From Trichoplusia ni (Eukaryota; Arthropoda; Insecta; Lepidoptera; Noctuidae), in assembly GCF_003590095.1 (NCBI RefSeq), contig NC_039482.1, positions 9,503,657-9,567,656 of the forward strand: DNA of 64,000 nt, in the 5' to 3' direction. How positions within the stretch are numbered: the stretch's first letter is position 1; every line of letters begins with the position of its first letter. The notes beneath the pieces are model-generated. The model had not been told where the DNA came from. It saw nothing but the letters and a program-made list of their open reading frames with translations, and searched no databases. Both the position numbers and the translations under genes were made by a program. Shown in pieces: positions 11,891 to 23,581 of this stretch.

Positions 11891-12276
11891 AAAAAAAAAC
11901 TGTGTGTCTTTCACCAGGCTGTATCCAGAACCGTGGTAGCTGTAGAACGAAAATCGCATGTTACTTCATAACGACAACTACTAAAAATTTGTCATAAATT
12001 TAACGAGAAGCCGACTTTCTGCCTATTTTGTAGCCTATTTATAAATAGCTCTCAGTTTGGCGGGTCTAACCTACCTACACTTGACTTGTATTGTCTAGTT
12101 GATGTTTTTATACAAACCACTATGATAAATACAGTTAATTTTATTTATTAAAAATTAATTAAATATGTATTTTAATTTTGCATCGACTAAATTAATATAG
12201 AATTTCATTTTCCCTGTATATTATCTTTTGAACTAAAGCAATGTGAGGAAAAGACGTTAAAATTAAATCATTATTG

Positions 12277-12555
12277 GCTTAGCGTTTTCCCTACTATGTT
12301 GGGGTCGGCTACCAGTCTAACCGGTTTCAGCTGAGTACTAGTGTATTACAAGGAGCTAACGCCTATCCGACCTCCTCAACCCAGTTATCTAGGCAACAAT
12401 ATACCCCTTGGTTCGACTGGTTGTCAGACTTTTCAAGCTTCTGACTACGTGTAACGCCTGTCATAGATGTAAGAATAACAGCCGGGGCCCACAATTTAAC
12501 GTGCCTTCCGAAACACGGAGGAACTCGTTGTGACAAAGATGGTCACAACGAGTAT
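12277..12555 (+). mobile_element. Lepidopteran interspersed repeat, family C
   Basis: TTTTCCCTACTATGTTGGGG, GTCGGCTACCAGTCTAACCG, CCTTCCGAAACACGGAGG and GACAAAGATGGTCAC. Four copies of this family occur here. Class not certain (SINE or LINE tail). Confidence 0.65.
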
Positions 12556-13164
12556 ACGTTTTAAAAAGCGTTCATAAGGAAAATTTGTTATTAATATCTT
12601 TACTGTCTGATTACTGTCTCCACTTTTTATTTTGATACGATTAGATTTGTGTTTGTTTTTGCCTACGAACCCGGACCCCTATGCTTGTTATATTATTAGT
12701 TTCTTAGGTTGGGTCCTTAACTTAGCAATCTAACGTCGACATCACTAGGTTATATAACTTTAGTACACACACATGCACTCAAAGCACAACTTTCTTTCAC
12801 ACGCGTCGTCCTATTCCGCACCGTTATAAATCTAATAGTACCGACATTCCCATATCAATTTCTGGGGCCCAAACCATTCCCGTGCCATAGTTTTCCACAT
12901 TCCGGTCATAGCATGGAATCGGACCGTCCGTCCCGAACCGGTCACCCGGACACGATTTTATTTATCTGATTCGAAACTTCGGAAAGTTTCGAAGAAAACA
13001 AAGAGGAATGATTTTTCTCTATACCATATAAGAGCAATTGACAAAAAAATGTGTTTAGTCCGGTAGTACGCATTTTTTCTTTTATCTCGGAAACGACGAA
13101 TGAAGGGATACTGCTGTATCTAAGAGATTTAAAACAATTTTAATAGGCACCTCCTGGTCAGTGC

Positions 13165-13260
13165 TGTGTAAAGGAAAATGAGTCTGCACGATAATATTCC
13201 ACAACTTTCACACAGCGCCATCTAGTTTCAAACTAAGCAAACCTTGTATTATTTCTATGG
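13165..13260. repeat. Dispersed repeat with GCGCCATCTAG core
   Basis: AATATTCCACAACTTTCACA and GCGCCATCTAG ... CAAACTAAGC; related copies at 30362 and 56395. Confidence 0.5.
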
Positions 13261-13699
13261 GACCTTAAAGCTTGTGTTACATTTGTGGAAGCGAGACACA
13301 GCACTACGTTAAAAGTAGCGCTATCTCATTCTGCTTCTACAGTATCAATTCTGGTTAAAAATATGACATGTAATTTTGTGTTTTAATGACCCTATAATAC
13401 AATATGATATCGTTTGTATTTTTATTAAGATTATGTGGGTTTATGAGGCAATATTGGCTTAAGGAGGTTGTGATCGTTATATGACGGGAAAAATATATTG
13501 CATATAATGTAAATGAAAATATGACATACGCAAATCCATTGCGTATATTTTTTTCATGTAGGTTTTCATGTCTTCATTAAAAAAAATTAAGTAATCAGAT
13601 AAAATGAAATTGAAGACTTGCGTACCCTTTTGTCTACCCGGTTTCCTTAGGCCTTATGCTTCCTGGGGCAGTAAGAGAAGTATAACTAGGGACTCTTTT

Positions 13700-13830
13700 C
13701 CCTTAAAAATATTGCGCGCGCCGCCTTTGACCTACGATTTAGATGAACAATGAAGTCTATCCAAAGGTTGTCTGTAAAAGATCGCTCTAAGCGAAAGGAC
13801 CGCCCATTGTGACACCCTGTATATACCACA
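13700..13830. repeat. Dispersed repeat fragment
   Basis: GCGAAAGGACCGCCCATTGT and GACACCCTGTATA resemble the edge of a common insect element; only one copy is seen here. Confidence 0.25.
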
Positions 13831-14429
13831 TCTTTTTTGAATCCTGTACTATTGTGGTGTGTAATGAAGGATAAATTAATCTTTTTTATTCTACCGACCA
13901 CCTCTGCCCCAATCTACTGATAATACGACGTCCAAAATCTTGCTCATAAACTAGATAATTTCCATGCGACCGCCCACAGCCCACAGCCGGCTAGTTCGCT
14001 ACATCGCTACAATAGAAGCAGATTATATAATGATAACTGCTGTGGCTCTGGTGTCTGTGTCCAGTGAGCCGCGTGATGACCCTCACCTCCTCGTAATGTT
14101 CACAACTAACCCTATTTGGGTCAATCGCTGTCACACTGACCCCAAACAATTGGACGTGATAGAGGGAACACAGAAGGTCTAGTTGAGTAAAAGATAATGA
14201 AATTTCAACCTTTTTATATTGTTAGTGGTGTTCTTCCATGGGAGGCTACTGCTACTTCATCGGACTAAACTATAAACTTTAAACTTTAATTTAGAATAGT
14301 ACTAGGCACATGCTTTCGTTCACTTTGGGAAGGTTTTGAGAACTCCCTGGTCACTTGGTCCTCAAACTACCTTCTCTGGTTTTTGGTAATACGCATACTT
14401 TTACTAGCGCTCTCAAAGTTATCTTATAC

Positions 14430-14600
14430 CGTATAAGCCAAGTGGTTGAGGTCCCCCTAGGACAATCATTTGGGTGATCCACGAATGATTATAGTGAGTT
14501 TGGGTTCCTGGGTGTACGTGGTTTATTGTGAAACATTCGTGAATGTTTGAGAAAACCCCGCGACACATTGATTAAATTCATTAGCGTTTGACTTTTTTTT
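14430..14600 (+). mobile_element. tRNA-derived SINE, family B, with deleted B box
   Basis: AAGCCAAGTGGTTGAGG runs directly into CCCCCTAGGACAATCATTTG; the middle of the tRNA-like head is missing. Confidence 0.5.
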
Positions 14601-15419
14601 TAAATAGATCGTTTTCAAGCACGTTTTTAAACGTTGCTAGGTGTATAGTTGACATATGACGAAAATAATTAGAAAATACTAAATATCATAAAGATCTTAC
14701 TAATTTAATACTAGTTACATAATTTCCACGTGTATCCAACACCTGCAAACGTTCCTTCCTCTTATTAACTCCCCATCTCATCGCAGTAACTCCAACACTT
14801 AACCGACGCAGCATCCGCAGTTATTAAGAAGATTCCTTCATTAATTACACGGCCATTAAGAGCCAAATTAACGTTACAGTATCCTACTACCGCCTTTTAA
14901 AGACAAATGCAGTTGTGGAAGCAAGATGGCGATACAGCGCGTAGAGCGGCATCTCTTTTAGACACGCGTAGTAATATTTCTATGGAGGTAGGCGTTCATA
15001 GCCAAATGTTTCAGATATTTTACTGCGCTGCCTGGTCCCTTAAATTTAGGCTTGCTGTTATAGGTGCTGGTTGCACTTATTTATGAAGTCATAATAGGCC
15101 GGAAGGTATTTTAAATTATGGTAGGTGAGGGTGGCCTATGTTTTGTTGGGGGATTATAAATTAGATATCTCTCTGCATATAATGTTTACCGAATTATTAA
15201 TTTTATTTTATTTTTCAATCTTTTTTGCTTTTATTTTATTCTATTGTAAGTATAAACTTTATGCAGGTATATGTTAATTGTAGTTTCTCAAACTGGCGAT
15301 TTGAGTGAGATTATTTGTTTTTTTCCCTTGCTCAGATCGATCTGGTACTTTCTTCAAAAGGCCAGTCCAAAAAAATACCGTGCATTGGTTTATACATATC
15401 TATTCGCATTGAAATTGTC

Positions 15420-15590
15420 TGGACTTTAAAAGAGACTGTGACCCCTTGAGTTTGTTTCGACATTTCTTCTCAGGGTAGTCAGATAGGAAATGTCGACTCC
15501 AGCGTTCTCAAAAAAAAATAAGAAGACATGTAAAAGTGATGATATATCCTACTTACAGAATAAATGATTTCATTTCATTTCATTTCAGAT
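15420..15590 (+). mobile_element. Non-LTR retrotransposon 3' end with hairpin and (ATTTC)n tail
   Basis: A 10-bp perfect stem (15457-15466 / 15487-15496) with a 20-nt loop, then AATAAATG and a run of four ATTTC units at about 15567-15590. Confidence 0.55.
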
Positions 15591-16574
15591 GTTTTATAAT
15601 AGGAATGGTTTGTTTTGACTATTTATGACTTGGTATTGCGAATTGCACTTCTGCAAACATTAAACGACGAAATGCTCAAATGTATGCGATATACAATCAT
15701 TATTTTTCGAATTCTATTTATATTAGTGGGATTGTTGAATCTCGAAACATGAAAGTTTGTTTAGATGGTTGGATATCACTCCAAAACCTCTGGATGGATT
15801 CGTACTTAACACAGATACTTTATAACCTGGATTAAAACCTATCATAGTTTTTGTCTAGATTTTCTGTTCCTTGGTTGCTGGATACACTATATAGTTTTTT
15901 CTTCCGGATCTGAAGTCATCAAATGTCCTCCCCTTTGTCCTTCATATACCGGGTACGCGGTAACCCTTTCTGAAAATCCTGCTGGCCAGCCAGGCATCAG
16001 CCCTAATGGGCTTCACAGAGCTTGCTGACATCTCTTTGGTCATCGGTATCCTACGCAAGTATTAAGTTAAAAGAGGTTCTTCTGACTTTTCCGTACATTG
16101 TAGTTTCCGACTGACCAATAATCAGGTTATCTTTGTAGAGCTCGTTGTGTTAGGGTTGGCACTGCCGTCATTTGTGACGTATTACATGTGGGAGCGCCCG
16201 ATAGCATCGCAACCCTAGTTATACTGGCTGGCTTTAGATTAGAGAAAAATGTATTAGTTGAGGTTTCAGCTGGAATGAGTGTCATGTCACAGTAATTTAG
16301 AGTTTGATGATATTCGCCTTGCTTTTTGCAATTTTGTACTCAAAGGGGAAAAAGGAACCCTTTTATCGAGGCCCCGCTGCCGCAATGTTGGCTATTGGTG
16401 GTAAGGCTTCAGAGGGTCTGCCATGGCGTCTTTGTGTTAATTAGGCTATAAACTATCTGTACAATAAGTTTTGTCGAAATCCATCCAGTAATTGTTGAGT
16501 GAAAGAGTAACAAACATACTTACAAATTGTGAAGTTTGTCATAATAATATTACTCGTAGTATGATGATACTCGT

Positions 16575-16822
16575 AGTTATTAAAAGTATAAATAATAAAT
16601 GCGGACAACATCACATACATTGTTCTGAACCCAAAGTAAGTTGCTAATGCACTTGTGTTATGGAATTCAGATACAACGAAGGTACCACAAACACCCAGAC
16701 CCGAGACAATGTAGAAATAAGAATTTTTACATTGACCCGACCGGGGATCGAACCCGGGACCTCAGAGCTAGCGACCCCTTGAAACCGGTCCGTACGCCAC
16801 TCGACCACGGAGGTCGTCAAAT
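16575..16822 (-). mobile_element. tRNA-derived SINE, family A
   Basis: Same head, B box and body as 7520, including GTTCAGAACAATG and GGTACC on the reverse strand, with a short AATAAT-type tail. Confidence 0.7.
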
Positions 16823-17203
16823 ACTTCTTATCTTTGCAGGGTTTGCTTTTTTATATCATATCTCAAATAGTACGACCATCTCTTTCTCTCTTACACCCGG
16901 TCACCTTTAATAATTACTACTAAAGCGTCCTTTTCTTTTAAAATATTAATGTAGCAGTCATTTTGACATTGAAAGTGGTTTTGACAAATTGTAACCTTGT
17001 ACTTTCAAAAGGTTGAATTAATTTCCAAGATTATAGAGAAATCCAGTAATTTCTTGTAAAATTTCATTGTTTTTCATTCGTTTGTAAGGGTGATTGTTTA
17101 ATTGTTTTTATTTGTTTTGTTAATAAAGGGTGATTTTTTAATTGTTTTTCTTTTGTGTTGTTTATAAAGGGTGTTTGTTTAATGGTTGTTGTGCTTGTTT
17201 CAG

Positions 17204-17267
17204 GCGGATGGGCGTCACCAAGCTCCCAAAATCCAGTCGTCTCGACCCTCCCCTGAACTCGCCGCAG
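17204..17267 (+). CDS. Candidate 64-nt internal exon of the same spliced gene
   Basis: Seen: preceded by a T-rich tract ending gcttgtttcag and followed by GCAG|gtttgt. Two frames are open. One enters on a codon boundary and exits in phase 1 (ADGRHQAPKIQSS...), which is the phase required by the open frame of 19585-19727; the other (R-MGVTKLPKSS...) exits in phase 0, where the next island has an immediate stop. Inferred: if the two are spliced together, the first frame is used, giving an intron 17268-19584. Product unknown; Pro/Ser-rich. It may be an alternatively used microexon. Confidence is limited by its length. Confidence 0.35.
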
Positions 17268-19584
17268 GTTTGTCCGGTATTTTATTTTATAATGTGTATA
17301 TTTAGTATTATGTTCACAAAAAAAAATATGAGAGAAAATACTCTTATTATGCTTAAAATATTTCTACTTTTACGGATTTTAACGCGGATTAATTTTAGAT
17401 TTTAGTTTCCGACGTTTCGACACCTTTACAGGTATCATGGTCACGGGCAGACTGAGATGGCGTTCGTCTACCTAACCAAAGCAACCACTACTTAAAATAT
17501 TTGTTATATTAACAAATATCTCAGAAAGGCTTTAAGAACGCATTTCCAACCAATAAATAAACGAAAATTTAATTTTTAATATTTCTCTTTTTATTCGCCT
17601 TATTAGCATACAAGCTGTCTTTGTAATTTTCTGTTTGTTGATAACCTTGCAACTAGCTATCATTACACTTTCCGAAAATCTATAAAGGAGTATCTGTACT
17701 GCAATTTTTTTTCTGTTTTTTATTAGTATTTGTCTTAAGATAACCGGTATAAAATCGTAATGCAGTCTTTAAAACCATCAGTAAACACTGCAAAAAGTTA
17801 CACAAATAACTAGGTGTCATTTCATAATTATATACTCACGATATAATATTATTACACGATACAATATTAAAAGGTAACATGCAAATTATATCATGTTTTC
17901 TATTCATAAGTCTCGGCCATGAAACGTCAGAGGATCTGGCGTAAACGTTATTAACGTGAATATAATAAACCCTATTAAACCATTAAAAAATAAACGATTT
18001 TTAATTGTAGGTTTTTTTTTAATTAATTGTTTTATTGGCTGCCAATCTTGACTACTATAATTGTGTAATGATTAGTCTGATAATTTTTCGCACGTCATTT
18101 TAAGTGAGTATATAATTTTCACGTTTTGGCAGTTAATAAAACGATTGTTAAATTGATATGTACTATTTACATAGGTGCGGTTCGGTAGTCTAGTGAATGT
18201 TCCAGGTTTCGCTTGATTTATCAGTAATCAGTAATCCTTCAAATTACATTTCATATAATTTGACACAGTACAACTCCCGGTAGAGCTTAAATTTTGAATT
18301 ATGATAACATGGAACCGATTTGACGCTGGTGATGGAAAGCTAGCTAGTGTCAATGGATGCTGAATTGTTGTGACGCTTAGCCGCACGAGAGAGTTGAATT
18401 TGACAAATCGGTGGCCATCTGTGCTCTATTTAGTATACATAGAGCTGAAGAGTTTGTTTGTTTATTTGAACGCGCTAATCAGGAACTACTGGTTCAAATT
18501 GAAAAATTCTTTTCTTTTGTGTTGAATAGACCATTCATTGAGGAAGGTTTTAGGCTATATACCATCACGCTGCGACTAATAGGAGCGAAGATACATAGGA
18601 ATATGTGGAAAAGCAGGGCAGGTATAAATCATAACTTATGTCTTCTAACCACGCGGACGAAGTCGCGGGTAACAGCTAGCAGATAAATACGCGTGAGATA
18701 ACTGTCGTATCACTTATGGAACGTTGATTTTTAGAGTAATTTCTTATGGCGGAATAAATGTAGGTGTCAAAGACTACAAATATAAACGGGAACAGCTACA
18801 TTTAATGTTTCCTGTAACAAAATATTCTTAGTTTCTATGTGGACAATGTATTTGTTTTACCGGTAACTTAGTAACGTGAAATTTAATTAAAAAGTTCGGT
18901 TAGTTAAAAAGTTCGGGTTGCAAGCAAGTGTGTATTTTAAGAAGTTAGGTACCGGGTAACTAGTTGCTAAAAGTTACTCTTGAAAATTTTAAAATGGAAA
19001 TTTTGGAAGTTACGACGAAATTGTGTAGTACCTACTTGCTTTATGTTTTGACAGGCTAGTACCTATCATATTCTTCTTTGGTATATTAATTTTATTAACC
19101 TAAAAGAGAAGGAAGCAAGTATATCAAGAATAATTTATTTTTAAGTTTCGTAAGGGTCTCAAATGGCTTCTTTGAAAGAAAATATTTATGAAATTTATTT
19201 TTTAAGAGTCACTTTGATTGTTCTGTGTTTGCTCTCAATTTTTTCACTTAGTATAACTTTGATCTTCAAAAAGGGTTGTGCCCATAATGCTTGACGTACT
19301 GCGAGATCAGTGCATGTTTGAGTAACTGTGTTTAATTTTATGTCTAGAATTAATGTTAATCTTTTAACTATGCTCTTTTTTTAGTGTAAATAATTGTTTT
19401 TTTGCCGTATTCAATAAATAAATACATTCACTTTAATAATTAAGCATTAGTGTGATTCTTAAATGCTTTCCAGAGTCCGGGTATCCTTGACTTGAATCTT
19501 TGTGATCCGGCAACACTTAGATTCAGTTTTCTAATGTGAGAGACTTTTTTTAATTGAGTCTGATGATGGCATGGTTGTGTCCAG
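17268..19584 (+). other. Probable intron between the two exon islands
   Basis: AT-rich, with gt at the left and ag at the right edge. It carries one Helitron-like insertion at 18432-18679. No other coding signal was seen. Confidence 0.35.
18432..18679 (+). mobile_element. Non-autonomous Helitron-like element
   Basis: GCTGAAGAGTTTGTTTG start region, GAAGTCGCGGGTAACAGCTAG end. The base after CTAG is C rather than T. Lies in the probable intron. Confidence 0.6.
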
Positions 19585-19727
19585 GTGCAGACGGCAGCAT
19601 GACAGTGGCTCGCGGCGAGGGCTCCCCAGAGCGGCTGGGCGGCGCGCTGCGGCGGCTGCACTACAAGGCCACGCGGCGCGCGCACTCCGCCGCCGCCCGC
19701 CACCACAACACCACCACGCCGCCCAAG
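19585..19727 (+). CDS. Candidate internal exon of an unidentified spliced gene
   Basis: Seen: a GC-rich island in AT-rich DNA, bordered by tgtgtccag on the left and AAG|gtatgt on the right, a strong donor. Read with two leading bases (phase 1 entry), it is open throughout and ends on a codon boundary: ADGSMTVARGEG at the start, LRRLHYKATRRAH in the middle, TTTPPK at the end. The phase-0 reading hits TGA at once. Rich in Arg, Ala, Gly and Ser, so likely a disordered segment. A second AG six bases further right (19590) is an alternative acceptor in the same phase. I do not recognise the family. It joins in phase with the island at 17204-17267. It could also be a retained fragment or non-coding GC patch. 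Confidence 0.5.
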
Positions 19728-21985
19728 GTATGTGCCATCTGGAAACCACACCAAGCTTATTATAGGTATCCTATATGAAGATAGCGACGTAAAGAAAAGT
19801 TGAATCACGTCACTTAGACCCGGTTTATTTTGTGACGCAAAAAATAGATGAAGTTTATTAAAATCGTGTAAATTATAGCATGTATAATTACCACGGCCTA
19901 ACTTTTTGTTTGTTAGTTTCGTTTTCAAATGCCTGGTATTTATGCTTTTTTGATGAAACGTTATCGTTAATATAAAATCTGCCACTTGTGCAGGAGACGT
20001 AGCAGATTTTATGTGGTCAGAATAAAATTCCGTAAGGTATAGACACAAATGCGAAAGAAGAGTTTAGCCTTTTTTTTCCTGACTGATAAATGCAATAGAT
20101 TTTGACCTTAACATCTTCTTCATATGGTTCTTTTTCTACAACCAAACTACATATTCGCCTTAAGAATACTGACAAAAAATATTTATAATACTTTTACTAT
20201 TCAATCATTCTTTCTCCTCTTTATCTGACTTTGAATACGAATAGTAGTGTCACGAACACACTTGATATAAAAACCTTTTTTCTCGAACGTTTTCTCATAA
20301 ACGGTTCTTTCAGTAAGTTGAGACGGTACAAAACACAATAGATATGGTAAAGGTTATTCAGATACACAAACTTTTACCTTTTTATACCTTCGAAGTAGCT
20401 ATAAAGAGGGATTTGTCAAAATATGGGAGCATCGATACTTTTTAAGAAGTCGACAAAAGGTTTTTTTCTTTCCTGAGTCCGCCATGTTTGAGGCGGAAAA
20501 GTTACGTGTGACAAATTGATTTGTTGATATTTTTTGAGGATACCGTTCAGAGTTTGTAATAGTATTTGTTTAAAGATTTCCATTATTAATAGTGATTTAA
20601 TTAAAAAATTAAGCAACTGATGGATCTGTATTACATTTGTTTAGGTAAACAATCTTTTTTTGTCTTTTTACACAAAGACATAAATAAAAGACTGATTGCT
20701 TAAGCGTAATATAAAAACTTTTTTTTAACTATTAGATTAAGTGAAAACAATTTATGCATTTGAGTTTAAGGAGGCATAAACTCACATTTAATCGTATTCG
20801 TTGATTATACTTGCAAACATAACACATCTTGTTGTTTGATTGAAAAAATAATAATGAATAAAATAAAATGTTGATGTATATTTTCTTTAACAAAAACATC
20901 CTTTATAAGCAAACCTTTCGATATAAATATGACGTTCATTGAAACCCTTTGTCGGCAAGCGGTCGGGCGGAGATCCATTCAACTGTCACAAATAATATGT
21001 AGGTTAAACTATTTTTTTTCGTTATAAAACGAATAAATAAATGGTAGCATTTCAATATTATTCACAAGACAACTGCAAAACAGAGGTTGTTTTAAGAGAA
21101 ATGCAGCGAGAGTGCATCGCACCGAAGTTGGTATTTTAAAGAATGCATATTAATAAAGTGAGAACAATGCAAATTGAAATGACCAAGTAAGGGGAAAAAT
21201 ATATGAAATCAAACAAAGGAGAGGGGAAAAAGCAATCATTACTGAAGAAGAGAAATCTTCTCAGAATGGGCCGTAATAAGTCCGTATTTATTTTCCGTAA
21301 ATATACCTATTATTTTTATAAAAGAACCGTCAAGTTACAAAAAGAACGAGATTTATAAAACACTGGCAGGTGTTTGATTTAAAAATATATTAGTCTATCA
21401 CATAAATTACCAACAATATTGGATAAGTATTGAAAAAAATGAAAATGAAACAGAAAAACTAAAGTCTTGTGTCACTTGTTAGCATTCATTTTTACCATAT
21501 TTTAATATCATGAAATAAAAAAAATACGTAAATAAATATTTTCTTCTGCCAAACTTTTTTATAGTAGTTTTGGTCAAATATTAATCAAATACTTACAACT
21601 TATTAAGTGCCTAAGAAGCAATAAAAATACAAGAACAATTAGGTAAGAAAATTGTTCTTTTATAATAATAAATCTAAAAGATAAAAGAAATCTTTAATAT
21701 CTTCGCAATATAAGATTTCGGTACAAATAATAATAGAAAGTAATTAAGGTTTTCACAAATACACTCATTTTGTGTTAAAAGCTTTAATAACAATTTTATA
21801 TGAAACGTGAAAATTAATGATTATAATTATTAATTGATCAAAGAAAATTATTATCTATCCAATTATGTATCTTTATAATCATTCAAAAACTGATTTAGGT
21901 TTTATGAGTTTCTTTTATGTTTATTATTTTTGGGGATCCTATTTAGGTCTGGTCTAAAACTTTCAAATTTCCCCCGTGACCTTAA
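19728..21985. other. No gene or clear repeat seen
   Basis: AT-rich, many homopolymer runs. If the exon at 19585 is real, this begins its downstream intron. Confidence 0.5.
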
Positions 21986-21991
21986 TTTCTG

Positions 21992-22350
21992 TATTACTTT
22001 TCCCAACTATGTTGTGGTCGGCTACCAGTCCAACCGGTTTCAGCTAAGTATCAGTGTTTTACAAGGAGCGACTGCCTATCTGACCTCCTCAACCCAGTTA
22101 CCTGGGCAACACGATACTCCTTGGTTAGACTGGTTGTCAGACTTTTCAAGCTTCTGACTACCTTGTTACGACTGTTAAAGATGTAAGAATAACAGCCGGG
22201 ACCCGCAATTCAACGTGCCTTCCGAAACACGGAGGAACTCGTTATGACAAAGATGGTCACCCATCTACGGACCAACCGCGTCAAGTATAGCTTAACCTGT
22301 GATCGGTTCATTATGCGGTTATAGCTTAGCCACGAGCTCCTCCGTTTAGT
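21992..22350 (+). mobile_element. Interspersed repeat, family C
   Basis: Same ordered words as 12277 and extends further to TTATGCGGTTATAGCTTAGC and CACGAGCTCCTCCG. Confidence 0.7.
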
Positions 22351-23449
22351 ATGTAATTTCTGTATTACATATTAAAACGGTTTAAAGAAAATGAATATTT
22401 TTTTTCTGGTTCCGGGACCCTTTCGTCCCCTTTTTCTACCGACTTCGAAATGGAGGAGGTTCTCAATTCGTATGTATTTATTTTATTTGTTTGTTACCTC
22501 AGAACTCCGGAATGGTTGAATCGATTTTGTTGATTCATCTTTCATTTAATGTGAAATAGCTGTCCCATTTGATCCCACAAATTCATCGAGTTTAAGAAAA
22601 TACTTGTTTTGGTGTCATTTGGATGTTTTTGTTGTTAAAACGATATTATAATGTAGGGTTTATTTCCTTTTTAGTCAAATATTAAACATGTGAAAACAAC
22701 TGTCGATCCGTTATGCTTTCTTGGCCAAATACTAAACTGATTTAAGTATATTTTGGATAAAACAACTACTTAAGTATAAGATTAAAAATACACTTAATAC
22801 ATGTAAGTAGGGTGCGAATGTTCTCAAGTAATGTAACCAATACTGAAGGCTATGATTGATGACCGTCTACCACGAATACTCGATTGTTACTCGGCTGATT
22901 CCGAAGTATTGGATCGTTTTAATACTCGGAAACTGAAACTCACTTCTAATATGTGTTATTTGTAAGGGTTTTTGTGTGCCCCATGTTGGGCGCCAATTGG
23001 GATCCATTTTGTCTGTCAAGCTTAGTCTTATAAAAACTACGTAATTATCGCCTTGGTAACTGTGAGGGGGTTGGGAACAGTTTAAACGCTTTGTTAACTT
23101 GACAAGTCGAATATTGGCGATGTTCAATAAAACCCCTTTTTTTATTCACCTTTTATGGGACTGCATAGATTCACTCATGATTTTAAATAATTCACACTAA
23201 ATATTACCAGGCAAATGGACCATTAATATGCGAAATATTTTATTAGCCACACACACGTATAATTGTTAAAACCTATGATGCATTACGTTAATATTGTTCA
23301 TATATCCGTTGGCTGTAATTATTAAAATTGCTTGAAAATAAATAAGCAACCGCTTATTAGTCAGACCTGATTTATTATGTGTGATCTTTCTGATTAATGT
23401 GTAATTCCAATTAGTATTATTAAATCATTTATGTTATTCAGCAAGCGCG
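22351..23449. other. No gene seen
   Basis: AT-rich spacer between the family C repeat and the lipase A upstream region. Confidence 0.5.
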
Positions 23450-23541
23450 TTAAATATAACAGATAAATACGATAGACGGTAAGACACGTGCCGTCTTTTA
23501 TTTCTGTCCTAGTCTTTTGAGACCGAAAATAATTCTTGCAG
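23450..23541 (+). promoter_or_regulatory. Upstream region of lipase A: E-box, GATA sites, possible 3' splice site
   Basis: Seen: AGATAA at 23461, CGATAG at 23470-23475, a CACGTG E-box at 23485-23490 inside an inverted repeat (GACGG ... CCGTC), and ttcttgcag ending at 23541. No convincing TATA box. Inferred: proximal promoter, or a 5' UTR intron end, since the acceptor-like CAG lies 40 bases before the ATG. GATA factors act in insect gut and fat body, which would fit a lipase. Confidence 0.35.
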
Positions 23542-23581
23542 GAAGAATTCGTTAACATTCCTGGTTTCGTAAATTTGCGCG

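Noticed and set aside
13964..14182. 72-codon frame MRPPTAHSRLV...
   Set aside because: No motif, no splice or promoter context, ordinary length for chance.
19554..19778. Stand-alone small gene starting at ATG 19554
   Set aside because: The GC-rich coding signal begins and ends at splice-like borders, and the parts outside them are intron-like; an exon is the better reading.
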